From: Butyricimonas sp. Marseille-P3923
Lineage (GTDB): Bacteria; Bacteroidota; Bacteroidia; Bacteroidales; Marinifilaceae
Assembly: GCF_900184685.1 (NCBI RefSeq)
Contig: NZ_FXXL01000007.1
Span: 1 to 64,000, forward strand
Reading direction: 5' to 3'
Length of the DNA stretch: 64,000 nucleotides
Part shown: in pieces, positions 52,934 through 61,178 of the stretch
How the letters are laid out: the number at the start of each line of letters is the position of its first letter
Position numbering within the stretch: position 1 is the first letter of the stretch
The notes under the pieces: model-generated
Database searches by the model: none
What the model was told of the DNA's origin: nothing
The model's input: the letters and a program-made list of their open reading frames with translations, nothing else
Translations under genes and position numbers: made by a program

Positions 52934-54094
52934 ATGGTAGTTTTTCGTTACGTGAAACTATGGGTGCTATTATACGTGTTGACGTGGGGATGTGGTTCAT
53001 CATCCCGGGATGGTGAATTTACGTTGACCGTGACGATGGCGAAGGTGGAACCTCAGAGTAAAATCTTCTTGTTCTACAAGGATGTCAGTGATAATTTGCG
53101 GATGGATTCGGCTATTTATGTGAATGGACGATTTACGTTAAAGGGAGTAACACCTCTTCCCCAAAGGGCTTTGATGCGTTTGTCACGAGGGAATCAAGGT
53201 GCCCCCGTTTTTTTTGAAGATGCTGTTTATTTCACGGATGATGCGATTTTCTTGTTCCTCGAAGAAGGGGAGATTAAGGTATCGGTCCATGATGTATTGC
53301 GGGGGGCAAAGTTGGAAGGAACTCCTTTAAATAAAGATTTTCAGGTTTACACGGATAGCGTGCGTTTTTACAGGGATTGGTTGGACGGGTATCGGGAAAG
53401 GTTCGGAAAGGCCTATCGAGAGAGGAACAACGAGTCATTGGATAGCTTGAGTAAAGAGAATGCTGTTATGCGGGCGAAAAAGGTGAAAGCGGAAAGGAGG
53501 TATTTTGATACTCATCTTGGTTCTATCGTTGCTTTGGATTGGTTGGCGAGGACGTATAATATAGCTCGCGAGAAGTCAAAGATTGTCCCGTTATTCGAGA
53601 AGCTGGAGGAGCAAGTGAAGAGTTCTTTGCCGGGACAAAAGTACAAGGCATTGTTGGACTCGGTACCATCTGTTGAATTGGGGAATATGGCACCGGACTT
53701 TGTGGTGGAAAATTCAAAAGGAGAGAGAATAACGTTGAGTTCTTACCGGGGAAAATATGTGTTATTGGATTTTTGGGCATCGTGGTGTGGGCCTTGTCGG
53801 GCAGAAAACGTGAATGTATTGAAGGTGTATGATCGTTTCAAGGAGAAGGGATTCACGGTAGTAGGGTATTCTTTGGATTTTTCTCGAAAGTCATGGTTAA
53901 ATGCCGTGGAGAAAGACTCGTTGCCTTGGGAGCAGTTATCTGGTTTGGGTGATACAGAAATAGATGTGTCCAAATTGTACGGGGTAAGTGCTGTACCAAG
54001 TAATTTTCTAATAGATCCGGTTGGTAAAATTATAGCGATAGATTTGAGAGGTGAGGAGTTGGTAAAAAAGTTGGAGCAACTATTTTCTAATTGA
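52934..54094 (+). CDS. TlpA-type thioredoxin lipoprotein with DUF4369-like N domain (locus 2, third)
   Basis: 386 residues; lipoprotein signal with WGCGSS. The N half is beta-rich and DUF4369-like (GEFTLTVTMAKVEP, GRFTLKGVTPLPQRALMRL), then a helical linker, then the thioredoxin fold with WCGPC (Cys285, Cys288) and YGVSAVPSNFLIDP. The same layout is seen in the locus 1 thioredoxin gene. The ATG starts 1 nt after the previous stop. It is likely a substrate-facing disulfide reductase. Confidence 0.9.
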   Translation: MVVFRYVKLWVLLYVLTWGCGSSSRDGEFTLTVTMAKVEPQSKIFLFYKDVSDNLRMDSAIYVNGRFTLKGVTPLPQRALMRLSRGNQGAPVFFEDAVYFTDDAIFLFLEEGEIKVSVHDVLRGAKLEGTPLNKDFQVYTDSVRFYRDWLDGYRERFGKAYRERNNESLDSLSKENAVMRAKKVKAERRYFDTHLGSIVALDWLARTYNIAREKSKIVPLFEKLEEQVKSSLPGQKYKALLDSVPSVELGNMAPDFVVENSKGERITLSSYRGKYVLLDFWASWCGPCRAENVNVLKVYDRFKEKGFTVVGYSLDFSRKSWLNAVEKDSLPWEQLSGLGDTEIDVSKLYGVSAVPSNFLIDPVGKIIAIDLRGEELVKKLEQLFSN

Positions 54095-54104
54095 AAGTGT
54101 AATT

Positions 54105-55013
54105 ATGGAATTATATTGTAAGTTATCAAGTATTGTATTGAGTTGTATTCTAGTTGGAAGTATAAAATGCTTCGCCCAAAAAGGAGGTGATGTCGTTTAT
54201 CGTGACTATACTTGTCAGGAAGCAGCTTTGCTTGATTCATTGAAGCAGGAAAGAGTGTTACCTTTATTCAAAGGAATGAGGGCGTTACGGCAACAAGCAC
54301 AGGGGGTGAAGGAGAATACTCCGGTGAATATCATACCCCGGCGTGCGGGAAAATGGGTGATGACACCTGAGAATATAATCAAGGAAAGGAGGGCGAGTGT
54401 CTTGACTGTGAATAAATACCGGCGGAAAACGACTCGTCCGGAGAGCGTTATTGGGTGGGCAACAGCCGTCGTGTTGACAGCGGACGGTGTTTGCGTGACT
54501 AACTTTCACGTGTTTTGGGAATTACTCGATCCGGCAGCGAAATTGAACCCGGCGGATAGCGTGATATTCGTGGCGACAGAGGACGGTCGGGCTTACCCAA
54601 TCACGGAAATTCTCAGTTTTAACAAGGCGGCGGATATGGCTTTCTTCAAAATTGATACCCGGGGGGATGTGCTTACCTCGATGCCCTTGGGCGATGATCT
54701 TCCGGCGGGGGCGAACGTACATTTGTTGAGTAACCCGGAAGGTTACCCGTACGTGTACACGCACGGTAGGGTGTCACGGACAATCACGTTGAACCCAGGT
54801 GACATCTTTTCCCGCAGGATGGAAATGACGGCTGATTTCGCGAAAGGTTCAAGTGGCGGTCCGATCATGGATGACCGGGGAAATATGGTGTCGATGGTGT
54901 CGTGTATCCGTGCGATATACTTTTCCAATCAACCGCCTTATCATTTGCAAATGAACGTAAAGTTAACCGTTCCAGTGAGTGCGTTCAAGCGATTGTTGGT
55001 CAACGGGAATTAA
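54105..55013 (+). CDS. Exported trypsin-like serine protease (locus 2)
   Basis: 302 residues with a signal peptide (SIVLSCILVGSIKCFAQ). The chymotrypsin-fold triad is visible: His135 in VCVTNFHVFWE, Asp177 in FNKAADMAFFKID, and Ser250 in GSSGGPIMDDRGN. There is no PDZ domain after the protease part, unlike DegP/HtrA. It lies 10 nt after the third thioredoxin gene and so belongs to the locus 2 set. A role in cleaving imported or exported protein is inferred. Confidence 0.88.
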   Translation: MELYCKLSSIVLSCILVGSIKCFAQKGGDVVYRDYTCQEAALLDSLKQERVLPLFKGMRALRQQAQGVKENTPVNIIPRRAGKWVMTPENIIKERRASVLTVNKYRRKTTRPESVIGWATAVVLTADGVCVTNFHVFWELLDPAAKLNPADSVIFVATEDGRAYPITEILSFNKAADMAFFKIDTRGDVLTSMPLGDDLPAGANVHLLSNPEGYPYVYTHGRVSRTITLNPGDIFSRRMEMTADFAKGSSGGPIMDDRGNMVSMVSCIRAIYFSNQPPYHLQMNVKLTVPVSAFKRLLVNGN

Positions 55014-55088
55014 TGCATCGTGCTCGTGCATAAACTTTAAGCAGGAGATTATCCGTGCATGGGGTGGTTTCTCGTTTTTTGATAAATG

Positions 55089-55119
55089 AAACCTGCCGGG
55101 AGGCTTGTTTCTCGGGACA
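55089..55119 (+). repeat. Left inverted repeat flanking the LytTR gene
   Basis: AAACCTGCCGGGAGG, then CTTGTTTCTCGGGACA. It is nearly the reverse complement of 55589-55621 and lies in the leader of the LytTR gene, 15 nt before the ATG. Confidence 0.6.
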
Positions 55120-55134
55120 TAATATTTAATTATT

Positions 55135-55578
55135 ATGACTCAAGAACAGAATAATATAGAGATAGAAAATGACCTTCCGGCAGGTACAGCCGTCGTGGTA
55201 AGTGATCGTTATCGTAGAGATCGATTTTTCGTGTGGTACAATGACGCGTACCGGATTGTTTTGTGTTCCAATATCGCTTGGTTGCAAGCGGATCGTGATT
55301 ATTGTTACATTCATTTCAAGGACGGTGCTAAAATAATCGTAGTTCACCCGTTGAAAGAGGTGTTGGAGGTGCTTCCTTTTGAAGATTTTGCCCGTGTTCA
55401 CCGGAGTTATGCCGTTTGTTTGGACCTAGTGGACCGATTGGTCGGGAATACGATTTACATCGGCAAACAAGATTTCCCGGTGAGCCCCGCTTACAGGGAA
55501 GATTTACACTCCCGTTTCCGCTTTTTAGGAAAAGTGAAAGGATTGCATAAATCTAAACTCGTGAAAAATAATAAATAA
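55135..55578 (+). CDS. Stand-alone LytTR DNA-binding protein
   Basis: 147 residues with one LytTR domain at about 45-135: IAWLQADRDYCYIHFKDGAKIIVVHPLKEVLEVLP, then DFARVHRSYAVCLDLVDRL and the closing FPVSPAYREDL. No receiver domain and no membrane segment. It lies just downstream of the locus 2 protease gene. Proteins of this kind often autoregulate and act on neighbouring genes. It sits between two inverted repeats, one of which folds into a hairpin after its stop codon. Confidence 0.87.
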   Translation: MTQEQNNIEIENDLPAGTAVVVSDRYRRDRFFVWYNDAYRIVLCSNIAWLQADRDYCYIHFKDGAKIIVVHPLKEVLEVLPFEDFARVHRSYAVCLDLVDRLVGNTIYIGKQDFPVSPAYREDLHSRFRFLGKVKGLHKSKLVKNNK

Positions 55579-55588
55579 ACATGTATAA

Positions 55589-55621
55589 CCTGTCCCGAGA
55601 GGCAACCTCCCGGGCAGGTTT
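55589..55621 (+). repeat. Right inverted repeat and hairpin after the LytTR gene
   Basis: CCTG-(T)-CCCGAGAGG pairs with CCTCCCGGG-CAGG around CAA (one bulge, one mismatch); the A/T-rich flank could make it a terminator. The whole element is close to the reverse complement of the left repeat at 55089-55119. Confidence 0.6.
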
Positions 55622-55811
55622 AATATTATATATCGGTTGTTTTCACGTTTAATATTGACGATTTCATCTTTTTTCAATGGATTCTTTGGAATGCAATAGT
55701 CTGTTTCCGTCATTTGAATGCAATGCGGCTTGGCATCGATGTGCTTCGTACTACTTTTGCCGATGAAAAGAGGGAGAAGAGCTAGCGAGGATAAGGGAGA
55801 AATTAATGAAT

Positions 55812-56357
55812 CTACTTCCCGATATTGCGTTCTTCAGCGTTGAATTCCACGCCCACTTTTACGGTTTTTCGACTATCGGCGGAGTAGGGGATGAGGTATA
55901 CCCGGTCGTCTGTGAGCGATGAGGCGGTTATCTCGATGCCGTCCAGTTCCCGCAAGTCGAAATCCGTCTGCTGCAGCATGCGTGCCAGAAACGTCGGCGT
56001 ACCCGTGGCGAACCAGTAGTTCTGGAAGTCCATCACGCTCAACAGGCTGAACGGGTTGAAGACATCTGGCACGTTGCCACTGCTGAAATGATAGCCGTCG
56101 TAACGGCGTGCCAATTCCCCGACCATTTCTTTGGGAGTACCCCCGTAGTATTCCACCAGTTGATCGATTTCCGGTGCGAAATTCTCCTCTATCTCGGCAA
56201 GTGTCAACCCGCAGAGCGTGGCATAAGGTCGCATGAGGCTGATATCTGCAAGTTGGTTGAGATTGCAGAATATCCCCATCTGCGCGAACTTCGTCACTCC
56301 CGTGATAAAGATAAAACGCAACCACGGGTCGGCAGTTTTCAATACCGAGTAAAAGGC
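55812..56357 (-). pseudogene. AAA-ATPase-like/PD-(D/E)XK nuclease family remnant
   Basis: The frame encodes KTADPWLRFIFITGVTKFAQ, DISLMRPYATLCGLTLAEIE, ARRYDGYHFSSGNVPDVFNPFSLL and YWFATGTPTFLARML, the second half of the AAA-ATPase-like domain. It then jumps from SSLTDD to YLIPYSADSRKTVKVGVEF and NAEERNIG, the family's C-terminal end. The intact proteins are about 510-530 residues, so the N-terminal Walker part and roughly 200 internal residues are missing. Homology extends a few codons upstream of the TTG at 56342 (YAFYSVL) until a TAA. No intact start exists, so it is treated as a pseudogene. Confidence 0.85.
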
Positions 56358-56744
56358 ATAAATTTAGAATTTTGTTGATGGTTTGATTTTTACAGAAACA
56401 GTGTTCCTTAGATTGTGTGTTAATTATTTTAGAGCTTTGATGTAGAGAAGAGGAAGAATACGGGAAGAGAAGAGGGAGAGAACGGGCTACAACACCAGTA
56501 ATACTCCCGAATGACACCCGATTAACACCAGACACGTCCATTGCGGTAGAAGTTCTGGTGCAATCGAGTGGGGGACCGTAAGCACCATTTCTTCCTCTTT
56601 TTTTCTTTTGTTTTTCGTGAATGGTTGTTATCCTCGTTTTGAATATTTGAATTTGATTAAAATTTAGCTAAATAGTTGATGATTGGTTGTTTTTTTTTGT
56701 ATACCTTTGTGCAAAATTTTAGGGGATACTACATTAAAAACACA
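56358..56744. other. Intergenic region with promoter of the LruC-type gene
   Basis: 387 nt without a recognisable gene. The left part contains no motif I can name and probably includes decayed sequence from the adjacent remnant. The right end carries the promoter described separately. Confidence 0.5.
56683..56709 (+). promoter_or_regulatory. Promoter of the LruC-type gene
   Basis: TACCTTTG (56702-56709) matches the Bacteroidetes -7 box TAnnTTTG, with TTGG at 56683-56686 as a weak -33 element. It lies 36 nt before the chosen ATG (56745) and downstream of the spurious frame start at 56676. Confidence 0.65.
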
Positions 56745-58760
56745 ATGAATATAGGTGTATGTGAAAAATCGAAAATGCTTGTAATTGCCGCTGGGGTGGT
56801 AATTTTACTGGCGATGACAGGTTGTGAGAAAAAGGAAGTTTATGATCCGGACGAGCCTGATTATGACAATGTATTTGATTTCTCTACGCGGGTATCTTAC
56901 ACGTTAAATGTGAAGTACGATGTGCCGGAGAATTATAACGTTTATTTTGAAGTTTACACACGGGACCCGGAGCAGTTGGATGCTGACGGACAGGTGGTAA
57001 AGAGAGATATCGAACCTGTAGACGTTGGATTCACGGATGAAAATGGTAGATATAGCCATAAAATTGCGGTTCCTGCTACGGCAAAATACTTGTATATTTA
57101 CAGTCCTTATGCGGGAGTTCCCCGTGTATTGGTTGCTGAGATTACGAATGGAGTGTTATCTGAAGCAAGGTATCCCGATGAAGTGTCTGGTGCTAGATCT
57201 TTAATTGCCCGTGCGGGAGATGAAGGTTATAAAGATGCGGTTTACAATAAGACCGGTGGGTTAGAACGTTTAGGGTATTGGAAAAATACGAAAGGGACGT
57301 ACCTGTTGAATGGTGAAACCTATGATCTTTACGGGCGTCCGGATTATTTGAATAGCGAAAAAGGTGTTACGATTTCAAGCGATATTTTGAAAGTGATTAA
57401 TAGAGCCGTGCCTGAAGGTGGAGGTGTTAAGCCTGATTTAATCAAGAATGGGGACATTCATGTGACTGAAAAGGCGCATATAGATCTTTGTTTGGTGGAT
57501 GAAAATACGTCTGCAAACAGTACTTTAGCTTATTATTGTTACGAGACGGCAAATCCTCCTAAGAAAGTTGCGGATATAAAGGATATTGTAATTGCATTCC
57601 CCAATTCAAAAGTTCTGAAAAATCATGGTCATTATCCCAAAGGAAATAATGGAGCATTGGAAAGAGGTGAGGGAATTCGGTTGCATTATTGGAAAGACGG
57701 AAAAGATTTAGGAGATGAGTTCCCCGAGAATACTTCTATTGGTTGGGTTATATACAATAATGGCTACGAGTCAGGAATAAATGAAAAGGGGGGAATCAAT
57801 GTGTCAAAAAAACATTTTTATTCCACAAAAGTACTAAATAGCGATAAGAAAGAGCATGTAGCCTTATTTAAAAGTGGTGATAATGTATTGTTTGGTTTTG
57901 AAGATTGGACGAATGATTACGATTATAATGATGTCGTATTTTACGTGAAATCGGATCCAATAGAGGCGATCACCCCGGATATTCCCGAGGTGAAGCCAGA
58001 AGAGCCGGATGATAATGACATTGCTGCTAGTGTGACCTACCGTGGAATATTATCTTTTGAGGATGTTTGGCCTTATCAAGGTGATTTTGACATGAATGAT
58101 GTCGTGGTGAAATATGTTTCATCTGTGGGTTATAATCAAAAAAATGAAGTGGTTGAGACGAAAGATGTTTATACCATATTGTGGTCGGGTGCGGCTTATG
58201 ATAATAGTTTTGCTTATCAATTGGATGTAAGGCGTAGTGAGGTTGAGGTGACTATTTTATCTTCTTTGGGTGGAAATGGAGGTGCTTATGTCGATCCCGA
58301 GTTGGATAAGGCTACGATTCGTTTGGCTAATAAGGTGTCGGGATATGCAAATAATCTGGAGAAGGAAACATTTACTGTTGTGACCAAGTACACGGGGCGT
58401 AAAATATCTAAAGAAGATTTCATTTTGCCTCCTTATAATCCTTTTATCACAACGACTAGGGAAGATATAGAGGTGCACCTGACTAATATGCGTCCTACTG
58501 AAAAATTGAATACAGAAAATTTAGGATATGGGCATGACAGATCGGAACCGGATGCAAATCTTTATTATATTACTTACGATAAGAACGGGCAACAAATGCC
58601 GTTTGCTATAAATCTCGTTTTTGAAAATGATGAGGATATGGATTCTTTTGTGATTCCTGAAGAATCAGCCTTGATAAATATCAAGTATCCCGGTTTCTTG
58701 AATTGGGTAAAAACCAACGGTAAAGAAAATTCTGATTGGTATTTGAATCCGAAAGAATAA
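56745..58760 (+). CDS. LruC-domain lipoprotein (DUF4842-like)
   Basis: 671 residues from the ATG at 56745, with a lipoprotein signal (VVILLAMTGCEKK). The middle carries GFEDWTNDYDYNDVVFYV, a DUF4114-type calcium-site-like motif, and then FEDVWPYQGDFDMNDVVVKY and the LruC-type C region (WSGAAYDNSFAYQLDV). The paired D-Y-D-x-N-D motifs are typical of LruC/DUF4842 proteins, found in Bacteroidetes and some proteobacteria. It is probably a surface or adhesion-related lipoprotein. The start follows the promoter position. Confidence 0.87.
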   Translation: MNIGVCEKSKMLVIAAGVVILLAMTGCEKKEVYDPDEPDYDNVFDFSTRVSYTLNVKYDVPENYNVYFEVYTRDPEQLDADGQVVKRDIEPVDVGFTDENGRYSHKIAVPATAKYLYIYSPYAGVPRVLVAEITNGVLSEARYPDEVSGARSLIARAGDEGYKDAVYNKTGGLERLGYWKNTKGTYLLNGETYDLYGRPDYLNSEKGVTISSDILKVINRAVPEGGGVKPDLIKNGDIHVTEKAHIDLCLVDENTSANSTLAYYCYETANPPKKVADIKDIVIAFPNSKVLKNHGHYPKGNNGALERGEGIRLHYWKDGKDLGDEFPENTSIGWVIYNNGYESGINEKGGINVSKKHFYSTKVLNSDKKEHVALFKSGDNVLFGFEDWTNDYDYNDVVFYVKSDPIEAITPDIPEVKPEEPDDNDIAASVTYRGILSFEDVWPYQGDFDMNDVVVKYVSSVGYNQKNEVVETKDVYTILWSGAAYDNSFAYQLDVRRSEVEVTILSSLGGNGGAYVDPELDKATIRLANKVSGYANNLEKETFTVVTKYTGRKISKEDFILPPYNPFITTTREDIEVHLTNMRPTEKLNTENLGYGHDRSEPDANLYYITYDKNGQQMPFAINLVFENDEDMDSFVIPEESALINIKYPGFLNWVKTNGKENSDWYLNPKE

Positions 58761-58761
58761 A

Positions 58762-58799
58762 TGAACCCTAAAAGTTTTTTGTCTAACTTTTAGGGTTCA
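58762..58799 (+). terminator. Hairpin between the LruC-type gene and rlmD
   Basis: The 15-bp perfect stem TGAACCCTAAAAGTT / AACTTTTAGGGTTCA lies between convergent genes. There is no T run beyond it, but the position suits a shared terminator. Confidence 0.65.
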
Positions 58800-58827
58800 C
58801 TTCAAAGTGACACACTCTCTTTTTATC

Positions 58828-60231
58828 TTACCTGCGTTGCAAGAGAACGATATTTTCCACGTGATGTGTGTGAGGAAACATATCGACGGCTTGCACGGCC
58901 ATGACCCTGTAATCGCTATCCATGAGGTTCAAGTCACGGGCTTGCGTGGCGGAATTGCAACTCACGTACACGATGCGTTCCGGTGCGGCTTTTAGTATCG
59001 TGTCCACGACATCCTTGTGCATTCCGGCACGGGGAGGGTCGGTGATGATGACATCCGGGCGACCGTGACGGGCGATAAATTCTTCATTAAGCACGTCTTT
59101 CATGTCGCCGGCGTAGAAGGATGTATTATCAATACCGTTGAGGGCTGAGTTTATTTTCGCATCCTCGATGGCTTCCGGTACGTATTCGATACCGATAACT
59201 TTTTGTGCATCGCGGGCAATAAAATTGGCGATGGTTCCCGTACCCGTGTACAAGTCGTAAACGATTTCCTTTCCGGTAAGTCCGGCAAGTTCTCTCGTTT
59301 TCGCGTATAGGTTATAGGCCTGTTCCGAGTTGGTTTGGTAGAAAGACTTAGGACCTATCTTGAATTTCAAGTCTTCCATTTGTTCGAAGATATGATCTTG
59401 CCCATGGAAACACACGACTTCCTGATCCGTGATCGTGTCATTCATCTTTTCGTTGATGACGTACATCAACGAGGTGATTTCCGGGAATTGTTCCTCGAGA
59501 GCATGGAGCAGGGCTTCTCTTGTTTCCCGGTCTTCTCTGCCGAAAGTAACGATAACCATCACTTCTCCCGTGGAAGAGGTGCGGATAATCAATGTGCGCA
59601 GGAATCCCGCTTGTTCCCGGATGTCGTAGAAGTTCAGACTCCGTGCGAGGGCGTATTCCCGGATAAAGTTGCGGATAGCGTTTGAAGGTTCCGCTTGCAA
59701 GTAACATTTATCAATGTCTATGACTTTATCAAAGAGTCCCGGAACGTGGAAACCGACTGCCGGAGTACGGTTCAAGTCATTCCCCTCTGCTATTTCCTCA
59801 CGGGTGAGGAAGCGTTTGTTGCAGAACGTGAATTCCAGTTTATTCCGGTAATAGGTTGTTTGGGGCGAACCGATGATCGGGGCGATGTTTCGCAATTTTA
59901 CTTTACCGATTCTTTCCAAGTTGTCGATAACTTCCTGCTGTTTGAACTCGGTTTGCAGTTGGTATGGCAGGTTTTGCCATTTACAACCGCCGCACACGCC
60001 GAAGTGGGCACAAAAGGGTTCTGTCCGGATATCGGAATATTTCCGGAAGTTGACGATAAAGCCTTCCATGAAACTTTTACGTTTCCGGGTGACTTGCACG
60101 TCCACGATATCGCCGGGAACGGTGTTCGGTACGAACAGTACTTTTTCATCCACGTAAGCTATGGATTTTCCTTCTGCTGCTATTTTTTTTATTTCAACGT
60201 TTTCTAGTAAGGGCTTTTTACCGCGAGACAT
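58828..60231 (-). CDS. rlmD: 23S rRNA (uracil-5-)-methyltransferase, RlmD/RumA type
   Basis: 467-residue TrmA-family enzyme that methylates C5 of a uracil in 23S rRNA with SAM. N-terminal TRAM domain (KRKSFMEGFIVNF area near residue 50), [4Fe-4S] cysteines in FCAHFGVCGGCKW, SAM region YDLYTGTGTIANFIA, TDPPRAG, and the nucleophile region YVSCNSATQARDL. Assignment to RlmD (U1939) rather than RlmC is by overall resemblance; the RumA-type iron-sulfur cluster is present. A family-B repeat lies upstream. Confidence 0.9.
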   Translation of the reverse strand: MSRGKKPLLENVEIKKIAAEGKSIAYVDEKVLFVPNTVPGDIVDVQVTRKRKSFMEGFIVNFRKYSDIRTEPFCAHFGVCGGCKWQNLPYQLQTEFKQQEVIDNLERIGKVKLRNIAPIIGSPQTTYYRNKLEFTFCNKRFLTREEIAEGNDLNRTPAVGFHVPGLFDKVIDIDKCYLQAEPSNAIRNFIREYALARSLNFYDIREQAGFLRTLIIRTSSTGEVMVIVTFGREDRETREALLHALEEQFPEITSLMYVINEKMNDTITDQEVVCFHGQDHIFEQMEDLKFKIGPKSFYQTNSEQAYNLYAKTRELAGLTGKEIVYDLYTGTGTIANFIARDAQKVIGIEYVPEAIEDAKINSALNGIDNTSFYAGDMKDVLNEEFIARHGRPDVIITDPPRAGMHKDVVDTILKAAPERIVYVSCNSATQARDLNLMDSDYRVMAVQAVDMFPHTHHVENIVLLQRR

Positions 60232-60235
60232 AAAT

Positions 60236-60362
60236 TGATTTTAGATTTATGATTTTAGATTTACGATTTGGTCAATTTCTTGATTTATGATTTTGGATTT
60301 ATGATTCTTTTTTGAACGTGAATGTTTTTGTTTAATCATAAATCGTAATTCATAAATCTGAA
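60236..60362. repeat. Family-B repeat between rlmD and the sirtuin gene
   Basis: A long copy: TTTTAGATTTATGATTTTAG and CTTGATTTATGATTTTGGATTTATG at the left, facing AATCATAAATCGTAATTCAT at the right. The right arm runs into the last codons of the sirtuin gene, including its TGA stop at 60350-60352. Confidence 0.65.
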
Positions 60363-61045
60363 ATTGTTGCTAGTTTTTCTTTTAGGATTTTGACGCCTTC
60401 GGAGGCTCCTTTCTCGATGAATTCGATTTTGCTGGTTCTGACGCTTTCGGGGACTTTCGGATCGATCAATAAGATACGGCATCCGGCGGGCGCGTAATGC
60501 AACAGGCTTGCTGCGGGGTACACGGCTAGGGAAGTCCCTATGATGACCAGAATGTCAGCTTGACGGACGAGGTCGATGGCAGGTTCTATGTTGGGAACTG
60601 CCTCCCCGAACCAAACAATGTGGGGACGGAGGATAGAACCGTCGTCGGCTTTCGTGCCGAATTTCAATTCCCAACCGTCAAGGTCATAAATCAGGTTGGG
60701 ATTCCGGCTGCTTCTTACTTTCTTGAGTTCACCATGCAAGTGTAATACTTTGGTACTCCCGGCTCTTTCGTGCAAGTCGTCAATGTTTTGCGTTATGATT
60801 TGTACGTCATAGTCTTTTTCCAGATCGGCAAGCCCGTAATGTCCGTTATTCGGTTGCGCCTCGTAGAGTTGCTTCCGGCGTTCGTTATAGAAACGGTTTA
60901 CTAATTCCGGATCACGTTCCCATGCTTCAGGGGTACATACATCCATAACATTGTATTCTTCCCATAACCCGTCACTGTCCCTAAAAGTACGGATTCCGCT
61001 TTCGGCACTCATGCCTGCCCCGGTTAAAATGACTAACTTCTTCAT
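60350..61045 (-). CDS. cobB: NAD-dependent protein deacylase (sirtuin, class III-like)
   Basis: 231 residues from the ATG at 61045 (MKKLVIL). Sirtuin core: GAGMSAESGIRTFRDSDGLW, TQNIDDLHERAG and the catalytic His in LHLHGE. Y53-x-x-R56 in RFYNERRKQ matches the acyl-pocket pair of SIRT5-type desuccinylases/demalonylases. The four zinc cysteines (CxxC pairs) are absent: the stretch after HLHGE up to WFGEAVP has no cysteine. The final codons and stop lie in a family-B repeat. It removes acyl groups from lysines in the cytoplasm. Confidence 0.9.
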   Translation of the reverse strand: MKKLVILTGAGMSAESGIRTFRDSDGLWEEYNVMDVCTPEAWERDPELVNRFYNERRKQLYEAQPNNGHYGLADLEKDYDVQIITQNIDDLHERAGSTKVLHLHGELKKVRSSRNPNLIYDLDGWELKFGTKADDGSILRPHIVWFGEAVPNIEPAIDLVRQADILVIIGTSLAVYPAASLLHYAPAGCRILLIDPKVPESVRTSKIEFIEKGASEGVKILKEKLATISDL

Positions 61046-61142
61046 AATCAAATAGGATTTTATTTCTAAAATGCGTCAGCAAGTTAGCTAAAAAATCTTA
61101 CCGATGAAAGATGTTCCGTTATGATATTTCAAAACTTTGCCC

Positions 61143-61150
61143 TATTTTTG
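61143..61150 (+). promoter_or_regulatory. -7 promoter box of the NlpC/P60 gene
   Basis: TATTTTTG matches TAnnTTTG, 29 nt before the ATG at 61179. The longer frame starting at 61137 would begin upstream of this promoter. Confidence 0.55.
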
Positions 61151-61178
61151 CGGGATTGAAAATGGTTTTTGCATTATT

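Noticed and set aside
55089-55621. Invertible DNA switch around the LytTR gene
   Set aside because: The repeats would allow inversion, but no recombinase gene is near and the repeats are imperfect; kept only as a repeat observation.
55873-56541. 222-codon minus-strand frame overlapping the nuclease-family remnant
   Set aside because: The alternative frame (55812-56357) shows clear family homology; this one shows none.
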